A stretch of 64,000 nt of DNA from Rhizobium chutanense (lineage in GTDB: Bacteria > Pseudomonadota > Alphaproteobacteria > Rhizobiales > Rhizobiaceae), in assembly GCF_002531935.1 (NCBI RefSeq), contig NZ_NWSV01000004.1, positions 393,370 to 457,369 on the forward strand, written 5' to 3'. This document shows, one piece after another, positions 50,671 through 60,100 of this stretch. Position 1 is the stretch's first letter. Every line of letters starts with the position of its first letter. A model generated the notes under the pieces. That model worked only from the letters and a program-made list of their open reading frames with translations. It was not told where the DNA came from and ran no database searches. The position numbers and the translations under genes are program-made.

Positions 50671-52362
50671 ATGAGATCGAGCAAAAGCCTATTCCGCAAT
50701 ATTTCCGCACGTGCCGGCTGGGCGGCGGCGACCGCGCTGGCGGCGCTCGTCGCTTTCGAGGCAGGTGGTGCCGCCGCTGAATCGGTGCTGACGATGCACA
50801 TCGAGGAGCAGACCAGCTGGGTGCAGAACTTCAATCCGTTCGATCTGGCCGGCCGCCGGCAGAGCACGATGGATTTCATCTACGAGCCGCTGGTCATCTT
50901 CAATGCCGAGGATGGCGGCAAGCCGGTCTTCCGCCTGGCGACCGGCTATAAATTCTCCGAGGACATGAAATCGGTCACCTACACGCTCCGGCCCGATCTC
51001 AAATGGTCGGACGGGCAGCCGCTGACCTCGGCCGATGTCAAATATACGATCGATCTGATGCTGAAGAATGCCGCGCTCGATACGGTCGGCGTCGGCGAGA
51101 CCGTTGCCTCCGTGGAGACGCCGTCGGCGACCGAGGTGAAGATCGATCTCAAGGCGGTCAACTCCGATTTCCCGGAAACGCTTGCCGATCTCGCCGTCGT
51201 TCCCGAGCATATCTGGAAGGACGTTTCCGATCCTGTCGCCTTCAAGAACGAGAAGCCTGTGGGGTCCGGCCCGATGACGGAGCTGCGCCGCTTCACGCCG
51301 CAGGTCTACGAGCAGTGCCGCAACCCGAACTACTGGGATGCCGCCTCGCTGCATATAGATTGTCTCAGGCTGCCGCAGATCTCGGGCAACGACCAGATGC
51401 TGGCCATCCTGCCGGAAGGCAATATGGACTGGATCGGCTCTTTCATTCCCCAGATCGACAAGACCTTCGTGGCGCTCGATGCCGGCCATAACGGCTATTG
51501 GCAGCCGCCGGCCGAAACCGTCGCCTTCCAGATGAATTTCAAGAGCAGCAATGACGGCAACCTCGAGGCCTATAAGGACCTGAACTTCCGCCATGCCTTC
51601 AGCCTGGCCATGGATCGCAAGTCGATGGTCGATATTGCCGGCTTCGGCTATCCGGTCGTCAACGAACATGCGACCGGCCTGCCGCCGCGCTTCGAGACCT
51701 GGCGCAACAAACAGGCGGAAGGCGACAAGGACGCCTTCATGGGCTTCGACACCGACAAGGCCAACAAGATCCTCGAGGAGGCCGGATACAAGAAGGGCGC
51801 CGACGGCTTCCGCACGACGCCGAGCGGCAAGCCGATCGCCTTCCCGATCATCGTTCCGAACGGTTGGACGGACTGGATCGACGCGGTGCAGATCGCCGTC
51901 GAAGGCCTGCGCGCCGCCGGCATCAACGCCTCGGTCGCCACGCCGGAATACGAACAATGGCGCAAGCAGATCATCGACGGCAGCTTCGAGGTCGTCATGA
52001 ACTCGCGCGCCGACGGGGCAACGCCGTTCCGCGGCTATTACCAGAGCCTGTCGACGGCCTATGGCGGGCGCATCACCGGCGCACCCTCGCGTTATTCCAA
52101 CCCCAAGCTGGACGCCCTTTTCGATCAATATCTGAAGGCGACGTCTGACGAGGATCACAAGAAGATCTTCAACGACATCCAGCTGCTTGTCGCCGAGGAT
52201 TTCCCCGTCGTGCCGGTGTTCAATGGACCGACGTGGTATCAGTTCTCCAGCAAGCGTTTCACCGGCTGGGTCACCGACAAGGACCCGATCATGAATCCGG
52301 AGGATCATGACAATAACCGCATGCGGCTGATGCATCTGCTGCGCCTCAAGCCGGTCAGCTGA
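50671..52362 (+). CDS. ABC transporter substrate-binding protein, family 5 (peptide/oligosaccharide type)
   Basis: The periplasmic protein (563 residues) has a signal peptide ending AGGAAAES. The family 5 SBP pattern follows: FNPFDLAGRRQSTMDFIYEPLVIFN, YTLRPDLKWSDGQPLTSADVKYTIDLML, and LNFRHAFSLAMDRKSMVDIAGFGY. Family 5 proteins bind peptides, but relatives next to glycosidases bind chitin-, cellulose- or mannan-oligomers. The GH20 gene at the end of this operon suggests amino-sugar oligosaccharides. The ATG at 50671 is chosen over a TTG 12 codons earlier because of the GGGGAG upstream. Confidence 0.9.
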   Translation: MRSSKSLFRNISARAGWAAATALAALVAFEAGGAAAESVLTMHIEEQTSWVQNFNPFDLAGRRQSTMDFIYEPLVIFNAEDGGKPVFRLATGYKFSEDMKSVTYTLRPDLKWSDGQPLTSADVKYTIDLMLKNAALDTVGVGETVASVETPSATEVKIDLKAVNSDFPETLADLAVVPEHIWKDVSDPVAFKNEKPVGSGPMTELRRFTPQVYEQCRNPNYWDAASLHIDCLRLPQISGNDQMLAILPEGNMDWIGSFIPQIDKTFVALDAGHNGYWQPPAETVAFQMNFKSSNDGNLEAYKDLNFRHAFSLAMDRKSMVDIAGFGYPVVNEHATGLPPRFETWRNKQAEGDKDAFMGFDTDKANKILEEAGYKKGADGFRTTPSGKPIAFPIIVPNGWTDWIDAVQIAVEGLRAAGINASVATPEYEQWRKQIIDGSFEVVMNSRADGATPFRGYYQSLSTAYGGRITGAPSRYSNPKLDALFDQYLKATSDEDHKKIFNDIQLLVAEDFPVVPVFNGPTWYQFSSKRFTGWVTDKDPIMNPEDHDNNRMRLMHLLRLKPVS

Positions 52363-52381
52363 ATCTGACGAGGGAGCGGAC

Positions 52382-53362
52382 ATGCGCATTTCGAGCCGGC
52401 GCCTCGGCGTCTATGCGGTCGCCCTGGCCTTCGCCATCGTCGTCAATTTCATTCTTCCCCGGCTGATGCCGGGGAGCCCGGTCGATGCCATGGTCGCCCA
52501 GCTCGGCCCGCGGGCAACTCCGGCCGCCGTCGAGGCGATCAAGGCGCGCTTCGGGGCGGTCGACCAGCCGATGCTCTGGCAATTCGCCGATTACCTCAAG
52601 GGGCTCGTCACCCTCGATCTCGGCGTCTCGGTCAAATATTATCCCCAGACCGTCGTCCAGGTGCTTGGCCGCTCGACGCTCTGGACCATCTTCCTGGTGA
52701 CGACGGCGATCATCTTCTCGCTCTGCGTCGGTGTCGTGCTCGGTGCGGTCTCGGCCTGGCGCCGCGGCGGGCGTTTCGACACGATCGTCTCGCCGCTGTC
52801 GGTGATCATGATTTCGGTGCCGCCCGTCATCGTGGCGCTGACGGCGCTGTTCGTCTTCGCGGTGTCGCTGCGCTGGTTTCCGGTGGGATACGCCTATGAT
52901 CCGAACCTCGATCCCGCCTTCAACTTCACCTTCGCAGGCAGTGTCTTTGCCCATGCGATCCTGCCGGTGCTGACGCTCTCACCGTTCCTGATCGGCGAAT
53001 TCCAGACGACCATGCGCTCGTCGATGATCTCGGTGCTCGGCGAGGATTATGTCACCATGGGTCGCGCCAAGGGGCTGAGCCACCGCAGCGTGATGTTCGG
53101 CTACGGCGCCCGCAATGCCATGCTTCCGGTGCTGACCAATCTGGCGCTGATGCTCGGCGCCGTCTTCGGCGGCTCGATCGTCACCGAGATCGTCTTCAAC
53201 TATCCCGGCCTGGGACTGACGCTCTATACCGCCAGCATCGCCCGCGATTACCCCGTCATCCAAGGCCAGCTGCTGCTGATGACGCTTGCGACGCTCGGCG
53301 CCAACTTCCTCGTCGACATCATTTACGGGCTCGTCGATCCGAGATTGCGGGAGGCTGCGTGA
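52382..53362 (+). CDS. ABC transporter permease (DppB/OppB type)
   Basis: This inner-membrane permease (326 residues) has six segments. The first helix (VYAVALAFAIVVNFILPRLMPGSP) and the PGSPVDAM block are standard, and the EAA-like loop is DYVTMGRAKGLSHRSVMFGYGARNAMLPVLTNLALMLG. GAGGGAGC precedes the ATG, 19 bp after the binding-protein stop. It overlaps the second permease (TGATG). Confidence 0.92.
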   Translation: MRISSRRLGVYAVALAFAIVVNFILPRLMPGSPVDAMVAQLGPRATPAAVEAIKARFGAVDQPMLWQFADYLKGLVTLDLGVSVKYYPQTVVQVLGRSTLWTIFLVTTAIIFSLCVGVVLGAVSAWRRGGRFDTIVSPLSVIMISVPPVIVALTALFVFAVSLRWFPVGYAYDPNLDPAFNFTFAGSVFAHAILPVLTLSPFLIGEFQTTMRSSMISVLGEDYVTMGRAKGLSHRSVMFGYGARNAMLPVLTNLALMLGAVFGGSIVTEIVFNYPGLGLTLYTASIARDYPVIQGQLLLMTLATLGANFLVDIIYGLVDPRLREAA

Positions 53363-54264
53363 TGAGCTTTACGCTATGGCCGATCCTCAAGCAGAAGAAG
53401 GCGTTGGCCGGCCTCATCATCATCGCCGTCCTGTGGCTGATGGCGCTGTTTGCGCCGATCGTCGCGCCCGGTGAGCCCGGAGCGCGGGTCGGACGCTCGC
53501 ATCAGCCGCCGTCGATCGAACATGTCATGGGCACCACGAAAATGGGGCGCGACGTCTACCGCCAGTTCGTCTGGGGCGCCCGCAGCTCACTCTCCGTCGG
53601 TTTTGCCACGGGCATTGCCATCACCGTTCTCGGCACGGCGATCGGGCTCGTCGCCGGTTATGCCGGCGGCAGGACGGACGCATGGCTCGACCTTGCCACC
53701 AATGCCGTGCTCGTCATCCCGAACATGCCGCTCTTGATCCTGCTCGCCTCCTTCGCCGGCACGGTGGGGCCGATGACGATCATGACGATCATCGCGCTGA
53801 CCTCCTGGCCGTGGGGCGCCCGCATGACGCGGTCGCAGACGATGGCGCTGCGCAATCGCGATTTCGTCACGGCGTCGAAGATGATCGGCGAGCCGGCCTG
53901 GCGCATCATCTTCGTGGAGATCCTGCCGAACCTGACGACGCTGATCGGCATCAACCTCGTCGGCAGCATCATCTACGCCATCGTTGCCCAGACGACGCTC
54001 GAATATCTCGGCTTCGGCGACCCGCTGAAAGTCTCCTGGGGCACGATGCTCTACAACGCCCAGAATTCCTCGGCGATCATGGTCGGCGCATGGTGGGATA
54101 TCGGGGTGCCGGCGGCAGGCATCGCGCTGACCGGCCTCGGCCTTGCGCTATTGAATTTCACCTTCGACGAGATCGCCAATCCGCAGCTGCGCTCCGGCCC
54201 GGCGCTGACGCGCTGGTTCCGCCTCACCCGCGCCCGCAACAGGGAATTGGAGCTTGGCCGATGA
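53362..54264 (+). CDS. ABC transporter permease (DppC/OppC type)
   Basis: This permease (300 residues) has a cytoplasmic N-terminal part and six helices. The EAA-like loop is NRDFVTASKMIGEPAWRIIFVEILPNLTTLIGI, and HVMGTTKMGRDVYRQFVWGARSSLSVGFATG is the DppC family block. It starts inside the stop of the first permease gene (ATG at 53362; a GTG one codon earlier is possible), and its stop overlaps the ATPase start (ATGA). Confidence 0.92.
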   Translation: MSFTLWPILKQKKALAGLIIIAVLWLMALFAPIVAPGEPGARVGRSHQPPSIEHVMGTTKMGRDVYRQFVWGARSSLSVGFATGIAITVLGTAIGLVAGYAGGRTDAWLDLATNAVLVIPNMPLLILLASFAGTVGPMTIMTIIALTSWPWGARMTRSQTMALRNRDFVTASKMIGEPAWRIIFVEILPNLTTLIGINLVGSIIYAIVAQTTLEYLGFGDPLKVSWGTMLYNAQNSSAIMVGAWWDIGVPAAGIALTGLGLALLNFTFDEIANPQLRSGPALTRWFRLTRARNRELELGR

Positions 54265-55076
54265 GCGACAATCTTCTGGAGATCGACAGGCTCAACGTCG
54301 ACTACCTCGTCGACAAGGGAGAGTTCCGCGCCGTCAAGGAGGTCTCCTTCACCATCGGCCGCGGCGAGATCTTCGGGCTTGCCGGTGAATCCGGCTGCGG
54401 CAAGAGCACGATCGCCTATGCCATCACCCGGCTTTCCAAGGCGCCGGCTTGGATCAGCGGCGGCAGCATCCGGCTCGCCGGACAGGATCTCTTGAAGCTG
54501 CCGGAACGCGAGCTGCAGAACATCCGCTGGAAGCGGATCGGCATGGTCTTCCAGAGCGCGATGAATTCGCTCAATCCGCTGATGCGGGTCGAGGCGCAGT
54601 TCCACGACGTTCTCCACCGGCACAGCGGCTGCTCGCATGAGGAATCCCGGGCTCGGGCCGAGGAGATGTTCCGCCTCGTCGGCATTCCCATCCATCGCGT
54701 CGGCGATTACCCGCACCAGTTCTCCGGCGGCATGCGCCAGCGCATCGTCATCGCCATCTGCCTGGCGCTCAGACCCGAACTGATCATCATGGACGAGCCG
54801 ACGACGGCGCTCGACGTGGTCGTGCAGCGGGAGATCCTCGAACAGGTCGTCGACCTGCAGCGGAGCTACGGCTTCTCCGTGCTCTTCATCACCCATGACC
54901 TGCATCTGATGGCGCAGCTCTGCCGGCGCATCGGCGTCATGCTGAAGGGCGAACTCGTCGAGGTGGGTGACGTCAGCCAGGTCGCCCATGCGCCGAAGCA
55001 CGACTATACGCGCAAGCTCTGGAACGCCATTCCACAGCTTCCCGGCAATCCGCATCTATCGGAGCTCATGGCATGA
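54261..55076 (+). CDS. ABC transporter ATP-binding protein (DppD type)
   Basis: The ATPase (271 residues) has Walker A GESGCGKST, Q-loop IGMVFQSAMNSLNPLM, signature FSGGMRQRIVIAI, Walker B LIIMDEPTTALD and H-loop FITHDLHLM. The C-terminus is short and ends LPGNPHLSELMA, lacking the full oligopeptide-binding tail with cysteines of classical DppD, so it may not carry an Fe-S cluster. It overlaps both its neighbours by 4 bp. Confidence 0.93.
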   Translation: MSDNLLEIDRLNVDYLVDKGEFRAVKEVSFTIGRGEIFGLAGESGCGKSTIAYAITRLSKAPAWISGGSIRLAGQDLLKLPERELQNIRWKRIGMVFQSAMNSLNPLMRVEAQFHDVLHRHSGCSHEESRARAEEMFRLVGIPIHRVGDYPHQFSGGMRQRIVIAICLALRPELIIMDEPTTALDVVVQREILEQVVDLQRSYGFSVLFITHDLHLMAQLCRRIGVMLKGELVEVGDVSQVAHAPKHDYTRKLWNAIPQLPGNPHLSELMA

Positions 55077-56017
55077 AAGCGGAGGCAAATCCCGTTATCG
55101 CTGAAGCCGTGATCCGGCTCGACGACATCAAGCGCGATTTCGGTACGGTCCGGGCGCTGAAAGGCGTGTCCTTCTCGCTCTTTCCCGGCCGGGCCTTGGC
55201 GCTCGTCGGCGAATCCGGCTGCGGCAAGACGACCTGCGCCCGCATCATCGCCCGCCTGGACAAGCCGACCGGCGGCAGGCTGTTTTTCCGCGGGCAGGAA
55301 CTGACCGCCCGCGGCGAGGCCGGGGATGAGCATCGCTACCGCCGCGAGGTGCAGATGGTCTTCCAGGATCCGTTCTCCTCGCTCAACCCGGCCTTCACCG
55401 TCAGCCATCATCTGGCGCGGCCGCTGCTATTGCATCGGCAGAGCGGCGTAAGAGCCGATCTCGCCGCGGAGATTGCCCGGCTGCTGGCAAGTGTCGGGCT
55501 GGAACCCGATGTGACCCGCCGGAAATTCCCGCACGAACTTTCGGGCGGCCAGCGGCAGCGCGTCAACATTGCCCGGGCGCTAGCCGTCGCACCCAGCGTG
55601 CTGGTCGCCGACGAACCGACCTCGATGCTCGACGTCTCCATCCGCAAGGATATTCTCGATCTGCTCGCCAGGGTGAAACGTGAAAACGACCTTGCCATGC
55701 TCTATATCACCCACGACATTGCAACCGCCGCGCATGTGGCCGAGGAGATTGTCGTGATGTTTGCCGGCCAGATGGTCGAATGGGGCGACACCGATAAGGT
55801 TCTCTCCGATCCCAGCCATCCCTATACGCGATTGCTGCTTTCCGCCGTCCCGGACGGCAGCAGGCCGTTCGTGACGGGCGGAAGCGCGCGTTTCCTCGAA
55901 CAGGCGGAAAAGGTGCGCGCGCTGAGCCGCCCTGAATCAACCGCCATCGAACAGGTCGGCCCCAACCACTTCATCCGCGCGCTCGGCGTTTCCAATGCCG
56001 GAATGCTCAAGCGCTGA
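55073..56017 (+). CDS. ABC transporter ATP-binding protein (DppF type)
   Basis: This second ATPase (314 residues) pairs with the 54261 product. It has Walker A GESGCGKTT, Q-loop VQMVFQDPFSSLNPAF, signature LSGGQRQRVNIARAL, Walker B VLVADEPTSMLD, H-loop YITHDIATAAHVAEEI, and the C-terminal oligopeptide-ATPase stretch HPYTRLLLSAVPDGSRP. It starts within the previous stop and is followed 37 bp later by the hexosaminidase gene, all in one operon. Confidence 0.93.
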   Translation: MKAEANPVIAEAVIRLDDIKRDFGTVRALKGVSFSLFPGRALALVGESGCGKTTCARIIARLDKPTGGRLFFRGQELTARGEAGDEHRYRREVQMVFQDPFSSLNPAFTVSHHLARPLLLHRQSGVRADLAAEIARLLASVGLEPDVTRRKFPHELSGGQRQRVNIARALAVAPSVLVADEPTSMLDVSIRKDILDLLARVKRENDLAMLYITHDIATAAHVAEEIVVMFAGQMVEWGDTDKVLSDPSHPYTRLLLSAVPDGSRPFVTGGSARFLEQAEKVRALSRPESTAIEQVGPNHFIRALGVSNAGMLKR

Positions 56018-56054
56018 TGTTCAAAAGCCCAATTCTCAACAGGAAACCGTGATC

Positions 56055-58076
56055 ATGTCCACACCGCGACCGAAGGCCCTGCGGCTCGAAACTCTCTGGA
56101 ACCCGCCTGCCGACGGCAAGGAGTTCTCCTATGTCCTGCGCCTCAAGAACCTCGGCAGCGAGCCGCTTTCGCATTTCTCGCTGTGCATCAGCGGTCCGGG
56201 CCGCGTCGATCCGGCCGGGCGGGTCGAAGGCGCCACGGTCTCAAAGCGGCTCTCCAATTTCACCGAATTCCAGCCGCCGGCCGATTTCGTTCTCGGCGCG
56301 GGCGAGACCTGGACGATTTCGGTTTTCGCGCTGAGCTGGCAGTTCCGCCATTGGACGGACGGCGCAACGAGCGCCTATCTGGCGCTTTCCGACGGCGGCA
56401 CCATCGTGCTCAGCATCGAGCCGACCCGGTCTTCGGTCAGCAATGCGCCGCTGAAGCGTGGCGCCGAGATCTATCCGGTTCCCGCCCACGCGCCCGTTCA
56501 GGTGTCGATCATTCCCTGGCCGAACCATGTGGCGGTCGCCTCCCGCCGTCCCTTGCCGGCCGGTTTTGCGCCGCGGGCGCAGAGTGGCGAAGGGGAGGAG
56601 GCGGCTGAAAGTTTCGCGGCACTGGTCGATCATCTCTTTGCCGTCGAAGGCATCGTGCGCACCGAGGCAGAAGGCGCAGTCCCGGTTGCCCTGAAGGATG
56701 TCGCCGGCTTCGGTGCCGAAGCCTATCGGCTGAGCTTTGACGAAGAGTTGCTGACGGTCGAGGCGAGCAGCCGGACCGGCTTTCTCTACGGCCTGGTGAC
56801 CCTCGGCCAGATCTGGCGCGGCGCCAGGCTGCATCCCGGAACCTTCCAGTTTCCGGCATCCGGCGAGATCGTCGACGAGCCGGCGATGGGCTGGCGCGGG
56901 CTGCATCTCGATGTCGCCCGCCAGTTCTACGGCGCGGCCGAAGTCAAGAAGCTGATCGCGGTGCTGGCCTGGAACAAACTCAACCGTTTCCACTGGCATC
57001 TTTCCGACGACGAGGCCTGGCGCGTCGAGATCGACGCCTATCCGGCCCTGACCGAAATCGGCGCCTGGCGCGGCCACGGCCTTGCCGTGCCGCCGCTGCT
57101 GGGGTCAAGCCCGGCCCGCACCGGCGGTTATTATCCCAAGGCTGTCATCCGCGAGATCGTCGCCGAGGCCAAGAGCTTCGGCGTCGAGATCGTGCCGGAG
57201 ATCGATATGCCCGGCCATTGCTACGCCATGCAGCAGGCGATACCCGAACTGCGCGATCCGGACGAGGTCGGCAGCTATTATTCGGTTCAGGGCTTTCCCG
57301 ACAATTGCATCAATCCGGCGCTTGAGAAGACCTATGAGATCGTCGAGACCATCCTGACCGAACTCATCGAACTCTTTCCCTTCAAAACAATCCATCTCGG
57401 CGCCGACGAGGTGCCGCTCGGGGCGTGGTCCGGCTCGCCGGCAGCGCTCGACCGCCTGCGCGCTGTGGCCGGCGACGCGGTTGCCGATGCGCACGCCAAG
57501 CGCCTGAACGTCGTCACCAACACGCATGGCGCCGACGATATTCACGGCTCGGGCGCCGCCATCCTGCAGGCTGAGTTCCTGGAGCGCGTCCAGCGTTTCC
57601 TGGCGAGCAAGGGCTGCATCACCGGCGGTTGGGAGGAGGCGGCCCATGGCGACGTCATCGACAAGGCGAAGAGCTATCTCTGCAGCTGGCGCAATGTCGA
57701 GGTCTCGGCCGAACTCGCCGAGCGCGGCTACGACATGGTCGTCTGCCCCGGACAGGTCTATTACCTCGACATGGCGCTGAGGCCCGACTGGGACGAGCCC
57801 GGCGCCAGCTGGGCGGGAACGTCGGACGCCGAAAAGCTCTATAATTTCGATCCGGTCGGCGGCTGGACAGCGGCGCAGAAACAGAAACTCCTCGGCATCC
57901 AGGCCTGCATCTGGTCCGAACCGATGACGGATCGCGCGGTCTTCGACCGCCTGGTTTTTCCGCGTATCTCAGGCCTTGCCGAAACAGGCTGGACGAAGCC
58001 ATCCGCCAAGTCGTGGGAGCGCTTCAAGGCGCTCGCAGGGCTGATGCCACTGCTTTACGGGCTGCAGCAATCGTAA
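56055..58076 (+). CDS. Beta-N-acetylhexosaminidase (GH20)
   Basis: The enzyme (673 residues) has an N-terminal region (about 1-150) without a signal peptide, a GH20b-type alpha/beta domain (about 150-275), then the (beta/alpha)8 catalytic domain (about 280-650). It contains MGWRGLHLDVARQFY, LNRFHWHLSDDEAWRVEI, EIDMPGHCYAM and the catalytic Asp-Glu pair in HLGADEVPLGAW (around 450-451). It removes terminal GlcNAc or GalNAc from oligosaccharides by substrate-assisted catalysis. As no export signal is seen, the ABC transporter encoded upstream probably supplies the oligosaccharide, such as chitin or peptidoglycan-derived oligomers. Confidence 0.92.
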   Translation: MSTPRPKALRLETLWNPPADGKEFSYVLRLKNLGSEPLSHFSLCISGPGRVDPAGRVEGATVSKRLSNFTEFQPPADFVLGAGETWTISVFALSWQFRHWTDGATSAYLALSDGGTIVLSIEPTRSSVSNAPLKRGAEIYPVPAHAPVQVSIIPWPNHVAVASRRPLPAGFAPRAQSGEGEEAAESFAALVDHLFAVEGIVRTEAEGAVPVALKDVAGFGAEAYRLSFDEELLTVEASSRTGFLYGLVTLGQIWRGARLHPGTFQFPASGEIVDEPAMGWRGLHLDVARQFYGAAEVKKLIAVLAWNKLNRFHWHLSDDEAWRVEIDAYPALTEIGAWRGHGLAVPPLLGSSPARTGGYYPKAVIREIVAEAKSFGVEIVPEIDMPGHCYAMQQAIPELRDPDEVGSYYSVQGFPDNCINPALEKTYEIVETILTELIELFPFKTIHLGADEVPLGAWSGSPAALDRLRAVAGDAVADAHAKRLNVVTNTHGADDIHGSGAAILQAEFLERVQRFLASKGCITGGWEEAAHGDVIDKAKSYLCSWRNVEVSAELAERGYDMVVCPGQVYYLDMALRPDWDEPGASWAGTSDAEKLYNFDPVGGWTAAQKQKLLGIQACIWSEPMTDRAVFDRLVFPRISGLAETGWTKPSAKSWERFKALAGLMPLLYGLQQS

Positions 58077-58137
58077 GTCCCGGCTTGGGACCGGGTGATT
58101 TGGGGAGCATCTTTACCATCGCCAGAGGCGGCGATGG

Positions 58138-59007
58138 TTAGGAAGACTGTCGCTGCCGGTAGGCAGAGGGCGTGACGCCGGTGCCCAGCTTGAATGCCCG
58201 GGTCATGTGGCTCTGGCTGCTGAAGCCGCAGGCCGAAGCAATCTGAGCAATCGGCTCCATGCCTGATAACATCGACTTGGCGCGCTCGACACGCCGGTGG
58301 GCCACCCAGCCATGCGGGGACACACCATAGCTTGCCCGGAACATCCGCTGGAAGTGAAAGGCGCTGAGCTGCCCGATCGTCGCCAGATCCTGCAAGCGGA
58401 TCGTCTCGTCGAGATGGGCCTCGATATAGTCCTGAATCCGGCGCCTGATATGAGGCGCGAGCCCGCCGCTGATGGCGCGGGAACGCATCCCTCCGTAATG
58501 CGGATCAACGAAGAAATCCTTGATTGTCTGCGTCATCGCCTCTTCAGCCAAGAGATGATCGCCGGCCGACATCGCTTTCGTCAGATGCCGAAGCGTACGC
58601 GCCAAGGCGGGTGCATCTGCGAAGGTCACTTCGGGAAGAACCATAAGCCTGGAATCGCGGTCAAACGTCTCGGCAAACATCCGGCGCATCAGATCGTCCG
58701 GAACATAGAGATGGACAAATTCGAAGGGGTCGGTGATTTCCCATTCGGACGAGTGCCCCTGCGGCATGACGCACAAGGCTCCGGGCCGGCCGTGCGCGGC
58801 GGGGCCGCCGTCCAGACGGCGCGTTCCGGCGCCACCGGTGAGATAGAGGCTGAACGTATGTCCGTCCGGCCGCTCATAGCTCATTCTGTCGCTGCCATTG
58901 CTCCAGAGGGCCGCCGATCGCCCGAACCCCAAATCGATCGACTGCGACATGAGAGCAGAGGGAGATGCGGACAAAAAGCTGTAAACCGAGAGGCGGCTAT
59001 CCTTCAC
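58138..59007 (-). CDS. AraC-family transcriptional regulator
   Basis: The regulator (289 residues) has an N-terminal cupin-like sensor (about 30-165; GHTFSLYLTGGAGTRRLDGG, FVHLYVPDDLMRR) and a C-terminal double HTH (about 190-285; IRLQDLATIGQLSAFHFQRMFRASYG, PIAQIASACGFSSQSHMTRAFKLGTGVTPSAYR). The GTG at 59007 has GGGGAAG ahead. An in-frame ATG at 58950 is the alternative. It is divergent from the EamA transporter gene with about 150 bp between, so it probably controls that gene. Confidence 0.87.
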   Translation of the reverse strand: MKDSRLSVYSFLSASPSALMSQSIDLGFGRSAALWSNGSDRMSYERPDGHTFSLYLTGGAGTRRLDGGPAAHGRPGALCVMPQGHSSEWEITDPFEFVHLYVPDDLMRRMFAETFDRDSRLMVLPEVTFADAPALARTLRHLTKAMSAGDHLLAEEAMTQTIKDFFVDPHYGGMRSRAISGGLAPHIRRRIQDYIEAHLDETIRLQDLATIGQLSAFHFQRMFRASYGVSPHGWVAHRRVERAKSMLSGMEPIAQIASACGFSSQSHMTRAFKLGTGVTPSAYRQRQSS

Positions 59008-59160
59008 CTATTCTTCCCCACACACGCGACGTCTTGCGGACAATACCGCTGGACGGACCGCGTGGCGAGCAGGAAGTCCGGGGCAATAAATTTCATAGCA
59101 AGAATCTGCAAGAGCCCGGCTCACGGTTGGCCTATCGATCGAGAAAACGAGGATCATTCC

Positions 59161-60072
59161 ATGGCAAATGCCGCTCTTTTCATCGCGACCGTCCTGATAT
59201 GGGGGACGACCTGGATCGCCATTGCGATGCAGGTCGGTCCCGTCCCGGTCCTGGTCTCGGTCTTTTACAGATTTGCGCTCGCAGCCGTGATCCTCGTCGC
59301 CATCCTGGCTGTCATGCGGCGGCTGAAGATCCCTGCCTTGCGCGATCAACCTTTCATCCTTGCGCAAGCGCTCTGCCTGTTCAGCCTCAATTTCATCTGT
59401 TTCTACAATGCCGCCGGCTTTATCCCGTCCGGGCTGATCTCGGTGATCTTCTCGCTCGCAACGATCTACAATGCCGTCAATGCGCGGCTGTTCTTTGGCG
59501 ACCGCATTACCGGCCGTACGCTTCTGGCAGCAGCGCTCGGCGCCACCGGCCTTCTCCTGCTGTTCGCGGAAGAGGTCGTCGTCGACTTCAATCTGGGCAC
59601 GTTAAAAGGGATCGGGCTCGCAGCGCTCGGCACGCTGTTCTTCTCACTCGGCAATATGGCATCGCGTCGAAACAGCGCGGCCGGAATCTCGCCGCTGACC
59701 GCCAATGCCTGGGGCATGACCTATGGCGCGGTTTTCCTCCTCCTGTTGATTGCCATCACGCAAACGCCGATCGTGACGCCACCTGACATCAGGTATCTTG
59801 CCGCCCTGCTTTATCTCGCGGCGATCGGATCGGTGATCGGCTTCACCACCTACCTCATGCTGGTGTCCCGCATGGGCTCCTCACGTGCGGCCTATGCCAC
59901 CGTGCTGTTCCCGATCGTCGCCCTGTCATTGTCGACGGTCTTCGAGGGCTACCACTGGAGCGGTCTGGGCCTTATCGGCCTGGCGCTGACGCTTCTCGGC
60001 AATGTGGTTATCTTTGCGCGGCCTCCAGCCCGTCGCCAGCCCCAGCCGGAAGCGAGTTTGCCGGCGCGCTGA
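59161..60072 (+). CDS. EamA/DMT-family transporter
   Basis: The membrane protein (303 residues) has ten hydrophobic segments in two EamA repeats. The first begins MANAALFIATVLIWGTTWIAIAMQ and the second LGTLFFSLGNMASRRN, ending with LGLIGLALTLLGNVVIFARPP. DMT exporters move amino acids and metabolites. GAGGATCATT lies before the ATG. It is divergent from the AraC gene and convergent with the Ldh-family gene. Confidence 0.9.
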   Translation: MANAALFIATVLIWGTTWIAIAMQVGPVPVLVSVFYRFALAAVILVAILAVMRRLKIPALRDQPFILAQALCLFSLNFICFYNAAGFIPSGLISVIFSLATIYNAVNARLFFGDRITGRTLLAAALGATGLLLLFAEEVVVDFNLGTLKGIGLAALGTLFFSLGNMASRRNSAAGISPLTANAWGMTYGAVFLLLLIAITQTPIVTPPDIRYLAALLYLAAIGSVIGFTTYLMLVSRMGSSRAAYATVLFPIVALSLSTVFEGYHWSGLGLIGLALTLLGNVVIFARPPARRQPQPEASLPAR

Positions 60073-60100
60073 GATCAGCGGTTTCCCCATATCTCCGCCG

